From contig NZ_ATUD01000008.1 of the NCBI RefSeq assembly GCF_000420025.1, positions 62,001 through 126,000 on the forward strand: a stretch of 64,000 bases of DNA. The letters run 5' to 3'. Below the pieces are notes generated by a model. It had not been told where the DNA came from. It was given only the letters and a program-made list of their open reading frames with translations, and searched no databases. The DNA is from Patulibacter americanus DSM 16676 (GTDB lineage: Bacteria; Actinomycetota; Thermoleophilia; Solirubrobacterales; Solirubrobacteraceae). This document shows positions 17,833 through 25,919 of the stretch, one piece after another (position 1 is the first letter of the stretch; each line of letters begins with the position of its first letter). The position numbers and the translations under genes are program-made.

Positions 17833-17871
17833 TCCCGCCGGTACGCGCCGTTACCGCCCCGGAGATCCACC

Positions 17872-19293
17872 GTGCCCAAGCTGTCCGTCACGCCCCTCGC
17901 CCCGGGGGCCACCCCGAACCCGCCGCGCGGGCCGCGCCTGCCCACCGCCGTCAGCACCGCCCTGTTCGCGTTCGCCCGCCGGCCGTACTTCGCGGCCCTG
18001 CAGCGCCGCTACGGCGACGTGTTCTCGATCCCCTTGCCGGGCCTCGGCCGGGCCGTCGTGGTGTGCCACCCGGAGCTCCTCAAGGCGGTGTTCACCGCGG
18101 ACCCGGCGGTGCTGCACGCGGGGGACAACCCGCTCGGCGCCGTCCTCGGTCGCGGTTCGCTCTTCACGCTGGACGAGGACGAGCACCTGCGGGAGCGCCG
18201 CCTGCTGCTCCCCGCCTTCCACGGGGACCGGATGCGCGTGTACGAGGGCCTGATCGAGGAGGAGTCGGTGCGTGCGATGGCGTCGTGGCCCGAGGGCGAG
18301 GAGTTCGCCACGCTGCCGGCGTTCAACACCATCACGCTGCGCGTGATCCTGCGTGCCGTCTTCGGGGCCGAGGGAGCGGAGCTCCACGAGCTCGAACGGC
18401 TGCTGCCGAAGGCCACCGCTCTCGGTCAGCGGATGGTGGCCGCTCCCGTCCTCCGACGGAACTTCGGCCCGCTGAGCCCCGGCGGACGCCTGCTGCGGAT
18501 GCGGGCGCGGTACACCGTCATCGTCGACCGCCTCATCGACGAGCGCCTGGTGGACCCGGAGCTGCGGGACCGCACGGACGTGCTCTCGATGATGCTCCAG
18601 GCGGTGCAGGACGACGGCGCCGCCGTCGACCGCGCCGCGGTGGCCAACGAGCTGCTGACGTTGCTGGTCGCGGGCCACGAGACGACGGCGTCGTCGCTGG
18701 CCTACGCCGTGGAGCGCCTGCGCCGCCACCCGCTGGTGCTGGAGCGCCTGGAGGAGGAGGCCGCGACGGACGCCTCCGCCTACCGCACCGCGACGATCCT
18801 CGAGCTGCAGCGCCATCGCACGGTGATCGGCGGCACGGCCCGGCGGGCCGTCGTTCCGGTCGGGCTGGGGGAGTGGAGTGTCCCCGCCCGCACGATGCTG
18901 TTCCCGGCGCTCGCCACGATCCACGACGACACCCGCTTCCACGCGCACGCCGAGGGCTTCGACCCCGAGCGGTACCTCGACGCCAAGCCGGGCACGTACA
19001 CGTGGGTGCCCTTCGGTGGCGGCCGTCGTCGGTGCCTCGGCGCCGCGTTCGCGCTCTTCGAGCTCGACATCGTGCTCCGTACCATGCTGCGCCACTTCGA
19101 CCTCGAGCCGACGACGGACCGTCCCGAGCGTCAGAGCTTCCGCGGGCTCGCGTACGCGCCGTCCCGTGGAGGGGTCGCGAGCGTCCGCCGGCGGCAGCAT
19201 CCTCGCGGCGAGGCCGCGGCGTCCACGGCGGGCGGTGCCGACGCCGCCGACGGCCGGGCGGCCGCGGCGACGGGATGCCCGGTGGCGCATTGA
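17872..19293 (+). CDS. Cytochrome P450
   Basis: This 473-residue soluble P450 has the I-helix VAGHETTASSLAYAV, the K-helix ExxR as ELQR, and the heme-binding loop FGGGRRRCLGAAFALFE with the axial Cys. The N-terminus (PPRGPRLPTAV, then RRPYFAALQRRYGDVFSIPLPG) resembles the bacterial CYP110/CYP139-like group, which oxidises fatty acids, terpenes or similar hydrophobic compounds; the real substrate is unknown. No redox partner gene is adjacent. GGAGA lies seven bases before the GTG at 17872, favouring this over earlier starts. The C-terminal 40 residues are an Ala/Gly-rich tail. Confidence 0.92.
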   Translation: MPKLSVTPLAPGATPNPPRGPRLPTAVSTALFAFARRPYFAALQRRYGDVFSIPLPGLGRAVVVCHPELLKAVFTADPAVLHAGDNPLGAVLGRGSLFTLDEDEHLRERRLLLPAFHGDRMRVYEGLIEEESVRAMASWPEGEEFATLPAFNTITLRVILRAVFGAEGAELHELERLLPKATALGQRMVAAPVLRRNFGPLSPGGRLLRMRARYTVIVDRLIDERLVDPELRDRTDVLSMMLQAVQDDGAAVDRAAVANELLTLLVAGHETTASSLAYAVERLRRHPLVLERLEEEAATDASAYRTATILELQRHRTVIGGTARRAVVPVGLGEWSVPARTMLFPALATIHDDTRFHAHAEGFDPERYLDAKPGTYTWVPFGGGRRRCLGAAFALFELDIVLRTMLRHFDLEPTTDRPERQSFRGLAYAPSRGGVASVRRRQHPRGEAAASTAGGADAADGRAAAATGCPVAH

Positions 19294-19361
19294 CGCCATC
19301 GGGGCCCAGGGTCGACGGCTGGGAGGACGCATGCCCCACCCGTCCGAGCACGCGCCGGCGC

Positions 19362-19754
19362 CTACGGGGCCGCGTCGTAGGCGGCACGGGCGTCGCCCAC
19401 GGCGCGCATGTGCTCCTCGGCCCAGTCGCGTAGGACGGCCAGGCGGGCCTCCAGGGAGTGGCCGAGCGGCGTCAGCGCGTAGTGCACCCGCGGCGGGACG
19501 GTGGGTTCGACGCGCCGGGTGACGAGCCCGTCGCGCTCGAGGGTCCGCAGCGTCTGGGAGAGCATCTTCTGGGAGATCCCAGGCGTGCGTCGGCGCAGCG
19601 CGGCGAAGCGGACCTCGACGGACGGCTCCTCCGCGAGCACCTTGACGATCATCGACACCCACTTGCTGCCGATCCGGTCGACCAGCCAGCGCGTCGAGCA
19701 GTTCGGGTCGAAGAGGTCCCCGCGCTCGAGCTCGACGTCCGGGGTGGTCACCAC
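19362..19754 (-). CDS. HxlR family helix-turn-helix regulator
   Basis: This 130-residue protein has the HxlR winged helix: CSTRWLVDRIGSKWVSMIV, FAALRRRTPGISQKMLSQTL, LERDGLVTR and VHYALTPLGHSL. The single cysteine before the domain is where redox- and electrophile-sensing relatives carry their reactive Cys. It starts at tandem GTG codons. It is divergent from the VOC protein gene, and GTGACC/GGTCAC half-sites lie between them, so control of that neighbour is likely. Confidence 0.88.
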   Translation of the reverse strand: MVTTPDVELERGDLFDPNCSTRWLVDRIGSKWVSMIVKVLAEEPSVEVRFAALRRRTPGISQKMLSQTLRTLERDGLVTRRVEPTVPPRVHYALTPLGHSLEARLAVLRDWAEEHMRAVGDARAAYDAAP

Positions 19755-19895
19755 GGGGTGACCAGGTGAGCCGAAAGTGCCATCTTCCCATCGTAGCGGG
19801 GGTCACCTACGGTTACCAGGTGCCGCCTGGAGACCTCTCCGAGGCCCGCCGGAGGCGCTGCTTCGTCCATGCATGACCTCGCCACCTAGGACCTC

Positions 19896-20267
19896 ATGAT
19901 CCTCAAGACCTATGCCCGCCTGTGGGTGCCCGACCTCGACGCGACGCTGCCGCTGCTCGAGGCGATCGTCGGCCGCCCCGCCGACCTGCGCTTCTCTTTC
20001 GAAACCGTCGAGCTGGCCGCCATCGGCGACTTCCTCGTCATCGCCGGTCCTCCGGAGGCGCTCGCCAAGCACCGCGAAGCGACCGGCCCGGTCGTCGTGT
20101 CCGACCTCGCCGAGCTCGAGGCCACCGTCGTGGCCGGCGGCGCGGAGATCGTCGGGCCCGTGGCCCAGAGCGCCACGGGATCGTTCCTCTACGCCCGGCA
20201 CCCCGACGGGTCGCTCGTCGAGTACGTGCAGTGGAAGCCCGAGCTCGTGGCGCGCATCATCGGCTGA
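19896..20267 (+). CDS. VOC superfamily (glyoxalase/dioxygenase-like) protein
   Basis: This 123-residue protein has the two-repeat VOC layout: YARLWVPDLDATLPLLEAIVG at the start, the middle strand GDFLVIAGP, and TGSFLYARHPDGSLVEYVQW with the usual C-terminal metal-ligand Glu position. Several of the metal ligands of true glyoxalase I are absent, so binding or resistance rather than glyoxalase activity is possible. An AGGA lies just before the ATG. Probable target of the divergent HxlR regulator. Confidence 0.82.
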   Translation: MILKTYARLWVPDLDATLPLLEAIVGRPADLRFSFETVELAAIGDFLVIAGPPEALAKHREATGPVVVSDLAELEATVVAGGAEIVGPVAQSATGSFLYARHPDGSLVEYVQWKPELVARIIG

Positions 20268-20406
20268 CCCGTCGGGCTCGCTGCCGAAACCCCGTCTGCT
20301 TTTCGCAGCGAGGCCCGGTGGACCGCGGTGGACGGTCGCCAGTCGGTGTCCGCGTCGGAGCCGTCCTGCTGAGCTAGCGGTTCTCCGGGCGTGGGGGATC
20401 GCACTC

Positions 20407-20412
20407 TAGGGT
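20407..20412 (+). promoter_or_regulatory. -10 element, leaderless start at 20420
   Basis: TAGGGT, seven bases, then GTG. Confidence 0.5.
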
Positions 20413-20419
20413 GGGCGCC

Positions 20420-20857
20420 GTGGATCACTCCCGTCACACCCCCGGGACGGGCGGCTGGGTCCCGGCCGCATGGGTGACGGCCGCGGTGGCGGCGATCGTC
20501 GTGGGCATCCTCGCGGTGGAGGTGGCGAAGGTCGACCGTCGCGATCGCGAGCTGTGCCGCACCGGAGTCGCAGTTCGCGAGTGGCAGCGGGCCCGGACGA
20601 TGCCGCCGGGGTCCGAGGGACGGGACCAGCTCGTCCGGCCGGTCGCGCTCGCTCTGGTCGGTTGCGATCGGCCGTTGATCGGTCTGACCCGCCGCCAGGT
20701 CGGGGAGCGACTCGGGAAGCCAGAGGGCCCTCCGGTCGACGGCGACGTGTTCACGCACTGGTACGTCGGGGGCGGCGACCAGCGCGACTCGTCGACGGAC
20801 TACCTCGTGGTGCGCTTCGCTGCCGGTCGGGTGGTCTCCGCCGAGGTCACCGGTTGA
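20420..20857 (+). CDS. Single-span membrane protein with BamE/SmpA-like domain
   Basis: This 145-residue protein has one membrane segment (WVTAAVAAIVVGILAVEVA) after a short N-terminal tail, so most of the chain would be outside the cytoplasm. Residues 95-145 read LIGLTRRQVGERLGKPEG and later YLVVRFAAGRVVSAEV, which is the layout of the small SmpA/BamE (PF04355-like) fold: a 'T..qV...LG.P' helix followed by beta strands. That match is weak and partly inference. The frame also allows a start at 20411; 20420 is chosen for the -10 spacing. Confidence 0.65.
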   Translation: MDHSRHTPGTGGWVPAAWVTAAVAAIVVGILAVEVAKVDRRDRELCRTGVAVREWQRARTMPPGSEGRDQLVRPVALALVGCDRPLIGLTRRQVGERLGKPEGPPVDGDVFTHWYVGGGDQRDSSTDYLVVRFAAGRVVSAEVTG

Positions 20858-20955
20858 CAGCTGCACGGGGGCGACGCTGCACCGGTCCGGTCGTCTCGTT
20901 CCGACGAGGCTCGGAGTCTCGGTGCGATGAGGCCCAGGCTCTCGTGCGTCAGATC

Positions 20956-20981
20956 GGCGGTCTCGCCACATCGAGACCGCC
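20956..20981. terminator. Strong stem-loop between convergent genes
   Basis: GGCGGTCTCG and CGAGACCGCC form a perfect ten-base stem around CCACAT. It lies between the membrane-protein gene and the SulP remnant and could end transcription from both sides. Confidence 0.6.
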
Positions 20982-20999
20982 GCGGTCCGCCGGGACGGT

Positions 21000-21500
21000 T
21001 CAGTGGGCGCCGGCGAGCTGGCCGGAGAGCGCGTCGTGCAGATCACTGGACGGTTCGTTCAGTCCGGTGATCTCGACGGACTTCCCCTGCTTCTCGTACT
21101 TCGTCGTCAGCGCGTCGAGGGCGGAGACGGCGGAGGCGTCCCAGACGTGCGCCCGGCTCATGTCGATGAGGATGCGCGCGGGGTCGTCGGGGTGGTGGAA
21201 CGCGTCGGTGAGCTCCTCGTTGGAGGCGAAGAACAGCTCGCCCTCCACCCGGTAGGTGACCGAGGTGCCGTCCGGGGAGACGGTGCGCTCGACGCTCAGA
21301 AGGTGCGCGACGCGGCGGGCGAAGAGCGCCATCGAGGTGAGGACGCCGACGCCGACGCCGATGGCGAGGTTGTCGGTCGCGACGGTCGGTATGACCGTGA
21401 GGAGCATGACGACGGTCTCGCCGCGGGGCATCCGCCTGAGGGTGGCCGGCTTGACGCTGTGCCAGTCGAAGGTCGCACCCGGGCGAGGCTCGGTCCCCTC
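21000..21500 (-). pseudogene. C-terminal remnant of a SulP-type anion permease with STAS domain
   Basis: The frame reads from about FDWHSVKPATLRRMPRGE, through the last membrane helices (VVMLLTVIPTVATDNLAIG, then VGVLTSMALFARR), and on to a STAS domain with LFFASNEEL and ILIDMSRAHVWDASAV. That is the end of a SulP permease; about the first 350 residues, with most of the transport domain, are missing. The frame is the same as that of arsB and is separated from it only by the arsB TAG stop at 21501-21503. The first ATG inside (21431) has no ribosome binding site. I take it as a deletion scar. A STAS-only product or stop read-through cannot be excluded. Confidence 0.75.
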
Positions 21501-22892
21501 CTACGGTCCGATCAGTGTCAGCCAGCCCGTGAGCACAAGCAGCGTGACGAGGATGACGGGGATGGTCAGCACGATGCCCACGCGGAAGTACGTGCCCCAG
21601 CCGATGTGGATGCCCTTGCGATCCAGCACGTGCAGCCACAGCAGCGTCGCGAGGCTGCCGATCGGGGTGATCTTGGGGCCGAGGTCGGCGCCGATGACGG
21701 TGGCGTAGACCATGAGCTGGTGGGGGAGACCCGTCGCGCCGGCCGCCTCCACACCCAAGGAGGCCACGAGCACCGTCGGCATGTTGTTCATCACGGAGGA
21801 GAGGCCGGTGACGACGAACCCGGTGCCGTACGCGGCGCCGAAGGAACCGGAATCCGCGAAGGAGCGGAAGAGGTCTCCGAGGTCGTCCGTGAGCCCCTGG
21901 TTGCGCAGCCCGTAGACGACGAGGTACATGCCGAGGCTGAAGAGGACGACCTGCCAGGGGGCGCCGCGGACGACGGAAAGCACGTCGATGGTCGGGCGCT
22001 CGCGCGTAGCGCGGGGTGTCGGTCCCGCGCCGTGGCCGGGGCCGGCGGTTGCGAGGACCGGCGCGCCGGTGGTACGGAAGGCGCCGGCGGGCTGCCGGGC
22101 GGCGATCAGCACGATCCCGACGGCACACAGCGTCGCCACCGCGGCAATCGGCACGCCGAGGGGGTCGGCGACGAAGTAGCCGACGAGCAGCACGCCCAGG
22201 ACGACCCAGCCGGCGCGGAAGACAAGCGGGTCCTTGATCGCTGCGGCCGGGTCGCCGAGGAGCCCGACATCGTAGGTGGGCGGGATCACCTTGCGGAAGT
22301 AGAGCCGCAGCACGAGCAGGCTGGCCAGCAGGGAGGCGATCGCCACGGGGACCATGACGACGGCGTAGCGCGCGAACCCGATCTCGAAGAAGTCGGCCGT
22401 GACGATGTTGACGAGGTTCGACACGACGAGCGGGAGCGAGCCGGCGTCGGCGATGAACCCGCAAGCCATGACGTAGGCCAGCGACGCGGCGGGGGAGAAC
22501 CGCAGTGCGACCAGCATGTTGATGACGATCGGCGTGAGGATGAGCGCCGCGCCGTCGTTGGCGAAGACGGCGGCGATCGCGGCGCCGAGGAGCACGATCA
22601 AGGTGAAGAGGAGCTTGCCGTTGCCGCGGCCCCAGCGGGCGACGTGCAGGGCGGCCCACTCGAAGAACCCCGCCTCGTCGAGGACGAGGGAGATCAGGAT
22701 GACCGCGACGAACGTGATCGTCGCGTTCCAGACGATGTCCCAGACCGTCGGGACGTCGGAGAAGGAGACGACGCCGGTCGCCAGCGCGACCGCGGCACCC
22801 GCCAGCGCGCTGACGCCGATCGGCAGGTTGCGAGGCTGCCAGATGACGAGCGTGAGGGTCGCCAGGAAGATGGCGATCGCCAGCGCGAGCAT
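21501..22892 (-). CDS. arsB: ArsB/NhaD family arsenite efflux permease
   Basis: This 463-residue membrane protein has about eleven hydrophobic helices and the ArsB/CitM-type motifs [19 protein letters not shown] in the first half and [18 protein letters not shown] with [15 protein letters not shown] in the second. It would expel As(III) across the membrane, driven by the proton gradient. The ATG at 22892 overlaps the arsC stop as TGATG, so translation is coupled and arsC is read first. An insert of about 50 residues, rich in Gly, Pro and Thr, lies near the middle (cytoplasmic loop). The SulP remnant follows in frame after the stop. Confidence 0.93.
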   Translation of the reverse strand: MLALAIAIFLATLTLVIWQPRNLPIGVSALAGAAVALATGVVSFSDVPTVWDIVWNATITFVAVILISLVLDEAGFFEWAALHVARWGRGNGKLLFTLIVLLGAAIAAVFANDGAALILTPIVINMLVALRFSPAASLAYVMACGFIADAGSLPLVVSNLVNIVTADFFEIGFARYAVVMVPVAIASLLASLLVLRLYFRKVIPPTYDVGLLGDPAAAIKDPLVFRAGWVVLGVLLVGYFVADPLGVPIAAVATLCAVGIVLIAARQPAGAFRTTGAPVLATAGPGHGAGPTPRATRERPTIDVLSVVRGAPWQVVLFSLGMYLVVYGLRNQGLTDDLGDLFRSFADSGSFGAAYGTGFVVTGLSSVMNNMPTVLVASLGVEAAGATGLPHQLMVYATVIGADLGPKITPIGSLATLLWLHVLDRKGIHIGWGTYFRVGIVLTIPVILVTLLVLTGWLTLIGP

Positions 22893-23296
22893 CAGCTGCC
22901 AGTCGCCCCGGCGAGCTCCTCGACCAGGGCGTGAATGCGGCGGTCGATCGCGTCGCGGGTCGCGCGGACGCGGTCGACGTCCTGGCCGGCGGGGTCCTCG
23001 AGCTCCCAGTCGACGTACCGGACCCCGGGGACAAACGGGCACTCGTCGCCGCAGCCCATCGTCACGACGACGTCCGCCCACTCCGCCATCTCGCGCGTGA
23101 GCTTCTGCGGCGTGCGGTCGCGGAGGTCGATGCCGAGCTCGTCCATGACCTCGATGACCTCGGGGTGCACGCGCTCGGCGGGGGTGGTGCCGGCGGAGCG
23201 GCCCTCGTGGGCGTCGCCGGCGGCCCGACTGAAGAGGGCCTCGCTCATCTGGGAGCGGCCGGCGTTGTGAAGGCAGACGAAGAGGACGTGGCTCAT
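22892..23296 (-). CDS. arsC: Arsenate reductase, low-molecular-weight phosphatase type
   Basis: This 134-residue enzyme reduces As(V) to As(III). The nucleophile loop is [11 protein letters not shown] (C8, N11, R14, S15), and the resolving cysteines appear as GCGDECP (C82, C86), the arrangement of thioredoxin-linked ArsC proteins, with a slightly shorter C82-to-last-Cys distance than in S. aureus Ars[14 protein letters not shown] is the conserved general-acid region. CAGGAG precedes the ATG at 23296. It is first in the arsC-arsB operon and divergent from arsR-arsM. Confidence 0.94.
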   Translation of the reverse strand: MSHVLFVCLHNAGRSQMSEALFSRAAGDAHEGRSAGTTPAERVHPEVIEVMDELGIDLRDRTPQKLTREMAEWADVVVTMGCGDECPFVPGVRYVDWELEDPAGQDVDRVRATRDAIDRRIHALVEELAGATGS

Positions 23297-23402
23297 GGGG
23301 GACTCCTGGGGAGGACTGGTCGGGCACACGCGATGACGCTCACCGCCGGCCTGCCACCCACGGAGGCGGTCGGCAGGGTCCGCAGCGTAATCATCCACGA
23401 AC

Positions 23403-23417
23403 GTCGATGCAATCGAC
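23403..23417. promoter_or_regulatory. ArsR operator candidate
   Basis: GTCGAT-GCA-ATCGAC is a perfect inverted repeat with six-base arms, in the middle of the arsC/arsR divergent region, 34 bases before the arsR ATG. The ArsR protein would bind here and release on As(III) or Sb(III). Confidence 0.65.
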
Positions 23418-23450
23418 AACGGTGAATAGATGGGGTAGCTTGCTGAATCG

Positions 23451-23804
23451 ATGACCGTCGATCTGCAGCTCGAGCCCAAGACGAAGCGCGCCGCCGGCGC
23501 GCCCTGCTGCGAGCCCGTCGTCTACCCCGACGTCGACCGGGAGCAGGCCGTCCGCCTGGCCGAGGTCGCCAAGGCGATCGGCGACCCGATCCGGCTGCAG
23601 CTCGTCGACGTGCTGCGCAAGCACGCCGGGAAGGTCTGCGTCTGCGAGCTCGTGCCGCTCTTCGACGTCTCGCAGTCGACGCTCTCGCACCACCTCAAGA
23701 AGCTGCGCGACGCCGGGATCGTCGACTCCGAGCGCCAGGGCCTGTGGGCCTACTACTACGTGCTGCCGGGGGCGATCGACGAGCTCGCGGCCTGGCTCGG
23801 CTGA
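23451..23804 (+). CDS. arsR: ArsR family metalloid-sensing repressor
   Basis: This 117-residue winged-helix protein has KAIGDPIRLQLVDVLRKH, the metal-site helix KVCVCELVPLFDVSQSTLSHHLKKL with C63 and C65, and GLWAYYYVLPGAI. A further CC pair (C19, C20) in the N-terminal tail could supply a third thiolate for As(III). It lies divergent from arsC-arsB and upstream of arsM, and a perfect dyad lies in the shared promoter region. A TAGCTT element nine bases before the ATG indicates a very short leader. Confidence 0.93.
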   Translation: MTVDLQLEPKTKRAAGAPCCEPVVYPDVDREQAVRLAEVAKAIGDPIRLQLVDVLRKHAGKVCVCELVPLFDVSQSTLSHHLKKLRDAGIVDSERQGLWAYYYVLPGAIDELAAWLG

Positions 23805-23827
23805 CCCCCTTCCACCGAGAGGACCCG

Positions 23828-24598
23828 ATGACCACCACCGATCCGACCGCCCTCACCGACGACGCGCTTCGCGAGCAGGTCCGCGCGAAGTACGCGCAGG
23901 CCGCCACCCAGACCGGCAGCTGCTGCTCCCCGGCGGTCGCGACGACCGACGAGGACGGCAGCCAGGTCTTCGGCGCCGCGCTCTACGACGCGGGGGAGGC
24001 CGCCGACGCCGGCGACGCCGCGGTCAATGCGTCCCTGGGCTGCGGAATGCCCACCGCGGTCGCCGACCTGCACGACGGCGAGACGGTGCTCGACCTCGGA
24101 TCCGGCGCCGGCGCGGACGTCCTGATCTCCGCCCGCCGCGTCGCGCCGGGAGGCCGCGCGATCGGGCTGGACATGACCGACGAGATGCTCGAGGTCGCAC
24201 GCAAGAACGCCCATGAGGCCGGCGTGCAGAACGTCGAGTTCGTCAAGGGCTACCTCGAGGACATCCCGCTGTCCGATGCCACCGTCGACGTCGTGATCTC
24301 CAACTGCGTGATCAACCTCGCCGGCGACAAGCACCAGGTCCTCGCCGAAGCCGCGCGCGTCCTGCGCCCCGGCGGACGCTTCGCGGTCTCCGACGTGATC
24401 GCCGACCCCGGCATGGACGACGCCACCAAGCGCGACATGCAGCAGTGGACCGGTTGCGTCGCCGGCGCACTGACCCGCGCCGAGTTCGAAGACGCGCTCG
24501 CCGCCGCCGGCCTGGTCGATGTCGAGATCACCGAGACCCACCGCGTCCACGAGCACGCCTCCTCGGCCATCATCCGCGCGAACAAGCCCGCCCGGTAG
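23828..24598 (+). CDS. arsM: Arsenite S-adenosylmethionine methyltransferase
   Basis: This 256-residue enzyme methylates As(III), giving volatile or more easily exported products. It has the SAM-binding [12 protein letters not shown] and DMTDEML, and the arsenic-binding cysteines C72 (SLGCGMPT), C160 (SNCVINL) and C210 (TGCVAGAL). The C160-C210 distance equals the 50 residues between C174 and C224 in the algal CmArsM. An extra GSCCSP pair (C32, C33) lies in the N-terminal region. GAGAGGA precedes the ATG, 23 bases after the arsR stop, so the two form one operon. Confidence 0.93.
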   Translation: MTTTDPTALTDDALREQVRAKYAQAATQTGSCCSPAVATTDEDGSQVFGAALYDAGEAADAGDAAVNASLGCGMPTAVADLHDGETVLDLGSGAGADVLISARRVAPGGRAIGLDMTDEMLEVARKNAHEAGVQNVEFVKGYLEDIPLSDATVDVVISNCVINLAGDKHQVLAEAARVLRPGGRFAVSDVIADPGMDDATKRDMQQWTGCVAGALTRAEFEDALAAAGLVDVEITETHRVHEHASSAIIRANKPAR

Positions 24599-24662
24599 TC
24601 GGCAGCGAGGAGCGCACCGAACGGGGCTCCGCTCATGCCAACTGCCCGCGGCGGGATGGCGC

Positions 24663-24681
24663 CGGGAGGGGGCCTCTCCCG
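24663..24681 (+). terminator. Terminator-like stem-loop after arsM
   Basis: CGGGAG pairs with CTCCCG around GGGGCCT, followed by TTCTAGGTTT. It is the closest thing to a classical T-rich terminator in the window. Confidence 0.6.
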
Positions 24682-24870
24682 TTCTAGGTTTCCATAAGAT
24701 CGATTATCGAGCGCAGACTTCGAAGCGCCGGTCGCTCTGCTCGAGCTCGACTACGTGCTGGGCATGGCCCGCCAGGTGTGGGCCCCTGATGTCGCAGCAC
24801 GCTGGTTTGGCTCGGCGAACGCGCTCCTCGACGGGCTGGCCGGAGGCGGCCGCGTCGCCAAGTCTTGGTT
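24682..24870. other. Gene-free stretch with decayed coding traces
   Basis: No intact gene lies between arsM and the LysE gene (24599-25170). The first part is less GC-rich (around CATAAGATCGATTATCG at 24692). On the plus strand 24716-24844 reads VALLELDYVLGMARQVW and then AARWFGSANALLDGLAG, which faintly recalls the C-terminal part of Xre/MbcA/ParS-type antitoxins ('rW...N..L.G'). There is no start codon or ribosome binding site, so it is at best a relic. Confidence 0.4.
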
Positions 24871-25028
24871 TGGCTGCGCTCTCGTTCGTCGGAGCGCGAG
24901 GCGGCTCTCAGTGGCGCCGAGGATCTGCGTGGCCTCACTCCGCTGTTCTGGAGCTACATCCAGCCTACGGCGAGGTCAGGCTGGACCTCGCCGCTCGACT
25001 GGCACTGAACGCTCGCGGCACGTCGTAG
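24871..25028 (+). pseudogene. Probable Tn3-family transposase C-terminal remnant, frameshifted
   Basis: One frame reads WLRSRSSEREAALSGAEDLR and then GLTPLFWSYIQP. One base earlier the neighbouring frame continues YGEVRLDLAARLALN and stops at 25026-25028. Joined, this gives 'L.LTPLFWSyiqPYGEVRLDlaaRLaL', the usual last segment of Tn3-type TnpA proteins. A single-base shift at about 24963 separates the halves and the rest of the transposase is absent. The recognition is from memory of the family and is moderate. It marks this spot as an old insertion or exchange point between the ars genes and LysE. Confidence 0.45.
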
Positions 25029-25170
25029 CGTCGGGTACGTGCTCGTGCTGTGTGCCCGCACAGGACGGGACGCCCGACCTGCTGGTCGTCGCTCGTGGAC
25101 TCGAAGGCCAGTCGCAGGAGTTCACGTTGGTCCGAGCCCGGTCGCGCGGTCGACACCCATCCCACCGTGG

Positions 25171-25809
25171 TCAGTCCTTGCGGCCGCTGAGCGCCAGGCC
25201 TGCGCCGAGGCCGATCATCGTGAGGCCGCCGGCCCCACCGATGAGCTCAAGGCGCCGAGGAGAGCGCAGCAGCCACGAACGGGCGGAGCCGGCGGCGAGA
25301 GCCCAGGCGCCGTCGAACACGACGGCCAGGCCCACGAAGATTGCGCCGAGCACGAGCAGCTGCTGCGGCACGCCGCCGGCAGATGGATCGACGAACTGTG
25401 GCAGCACCGCGGCAAAGAACACGATCGACTTGGGGTTCATCAAGCCGACCACGAACCCGTCGCGCACGATGCGGCGCATCGTCTTGGGATCAACGCTCTG
25501 CCCGAGGGCGTGGCGAAGGGCGTGGCGATGTCGAAAGGCCTGCACGCCGAGGAACACCAGGTACGCGGCGCCCCCAAGCTTGATCAGCGTGAACACGGCC
25601 GCGGAACTCGCGACGATCGCGCCAAGGCCGAACGCCACGGCGATCACCTGCAGGTACACGCCCGCTGCGTTGCCGCCAACCGTGGCGACTCCAGCGCGAC
25701 GCCCGAGCGTCAGCGAACGAGTGACCGTAAACAGCACACTCGGCCCCGGCACGGCGAGGATCACCAAAGACGCGATCACGAAGGCCAGCAGGTGCTCAGT
25801 CGGCGGCAT
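25171..25809 (-). CDS. LysE/RhtB family amino-acid exporter
   Basis: This 212-residue membrane protein has six hydrophobic helices and the LysE signature near the N-terminus, VPGPSVLFTVTRSLTLGRRAG, followed by VGGNAAGVYLQV, KLGGAAYLVFLGVQA and GLMNPKSIVFFAAVLPQFVD. It should export an amino acid or a related small solute such as homoserine lactone or threonine. A TAACCT element six bases before the ATG indicates a leaderless message. It lies just after the transposase remnant and faces away from the 6PGDH-like gene at 25920. Confidence 0.9.
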   Translation of the reverse strand: MPPTEHLLAFVIASLVILAVPGPSVLFTVTRSLTLGRRAGVATVGGNAAGVYLQVIAVAFGLGAIVASSAAVFTLIKLGGAAYLVFLGVQAFRHRHALRHALGQSVDPKTMRRIVRDGFVVGLMNPKSIVFFAAVLPQFVDPSAGGVPQQLLVLGAIFVGLAVVFDGAWALAAGSARSWLLRSPRRLELIGGAGGLTMIGLGAGLALSGRKD

Positions 25810-25815
25810 CTGCTC

Positions 25816-25821
25816 AGGTTA
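25816..25821 (-). promoter_or_regulatory. -10 element, leaderless start of the LysE gene
   Basis: TAACCT on the minus strand, six bases, then ATG. Confidence 0.55.
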
Positions 25822-25907
25822 GCTCCGACCCTGGGCGACTGCGACAACGGGCACGGCGCATGTCCTTAAGGTCCTGTGCACGCGGGAATGTGTAAGCCCA
25901 GTAGCTC

Positions 25908-25913
25908 TACAGT
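25908..25913 (+). promoter_or_regulatory. -10 element, leaderless start at 25920
   Basis: TACAGT, six bases, then ATG. Confidence 0.55.
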
Positions 25914-25919
25914 GGCGCC

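Noticed and set aside
17398..17871. N-terminal extension of the P450
   Set aside because: It is antisense to the TetR gene; the GTG at 17872 has a good ribosome site and leads into the normal P450 start.
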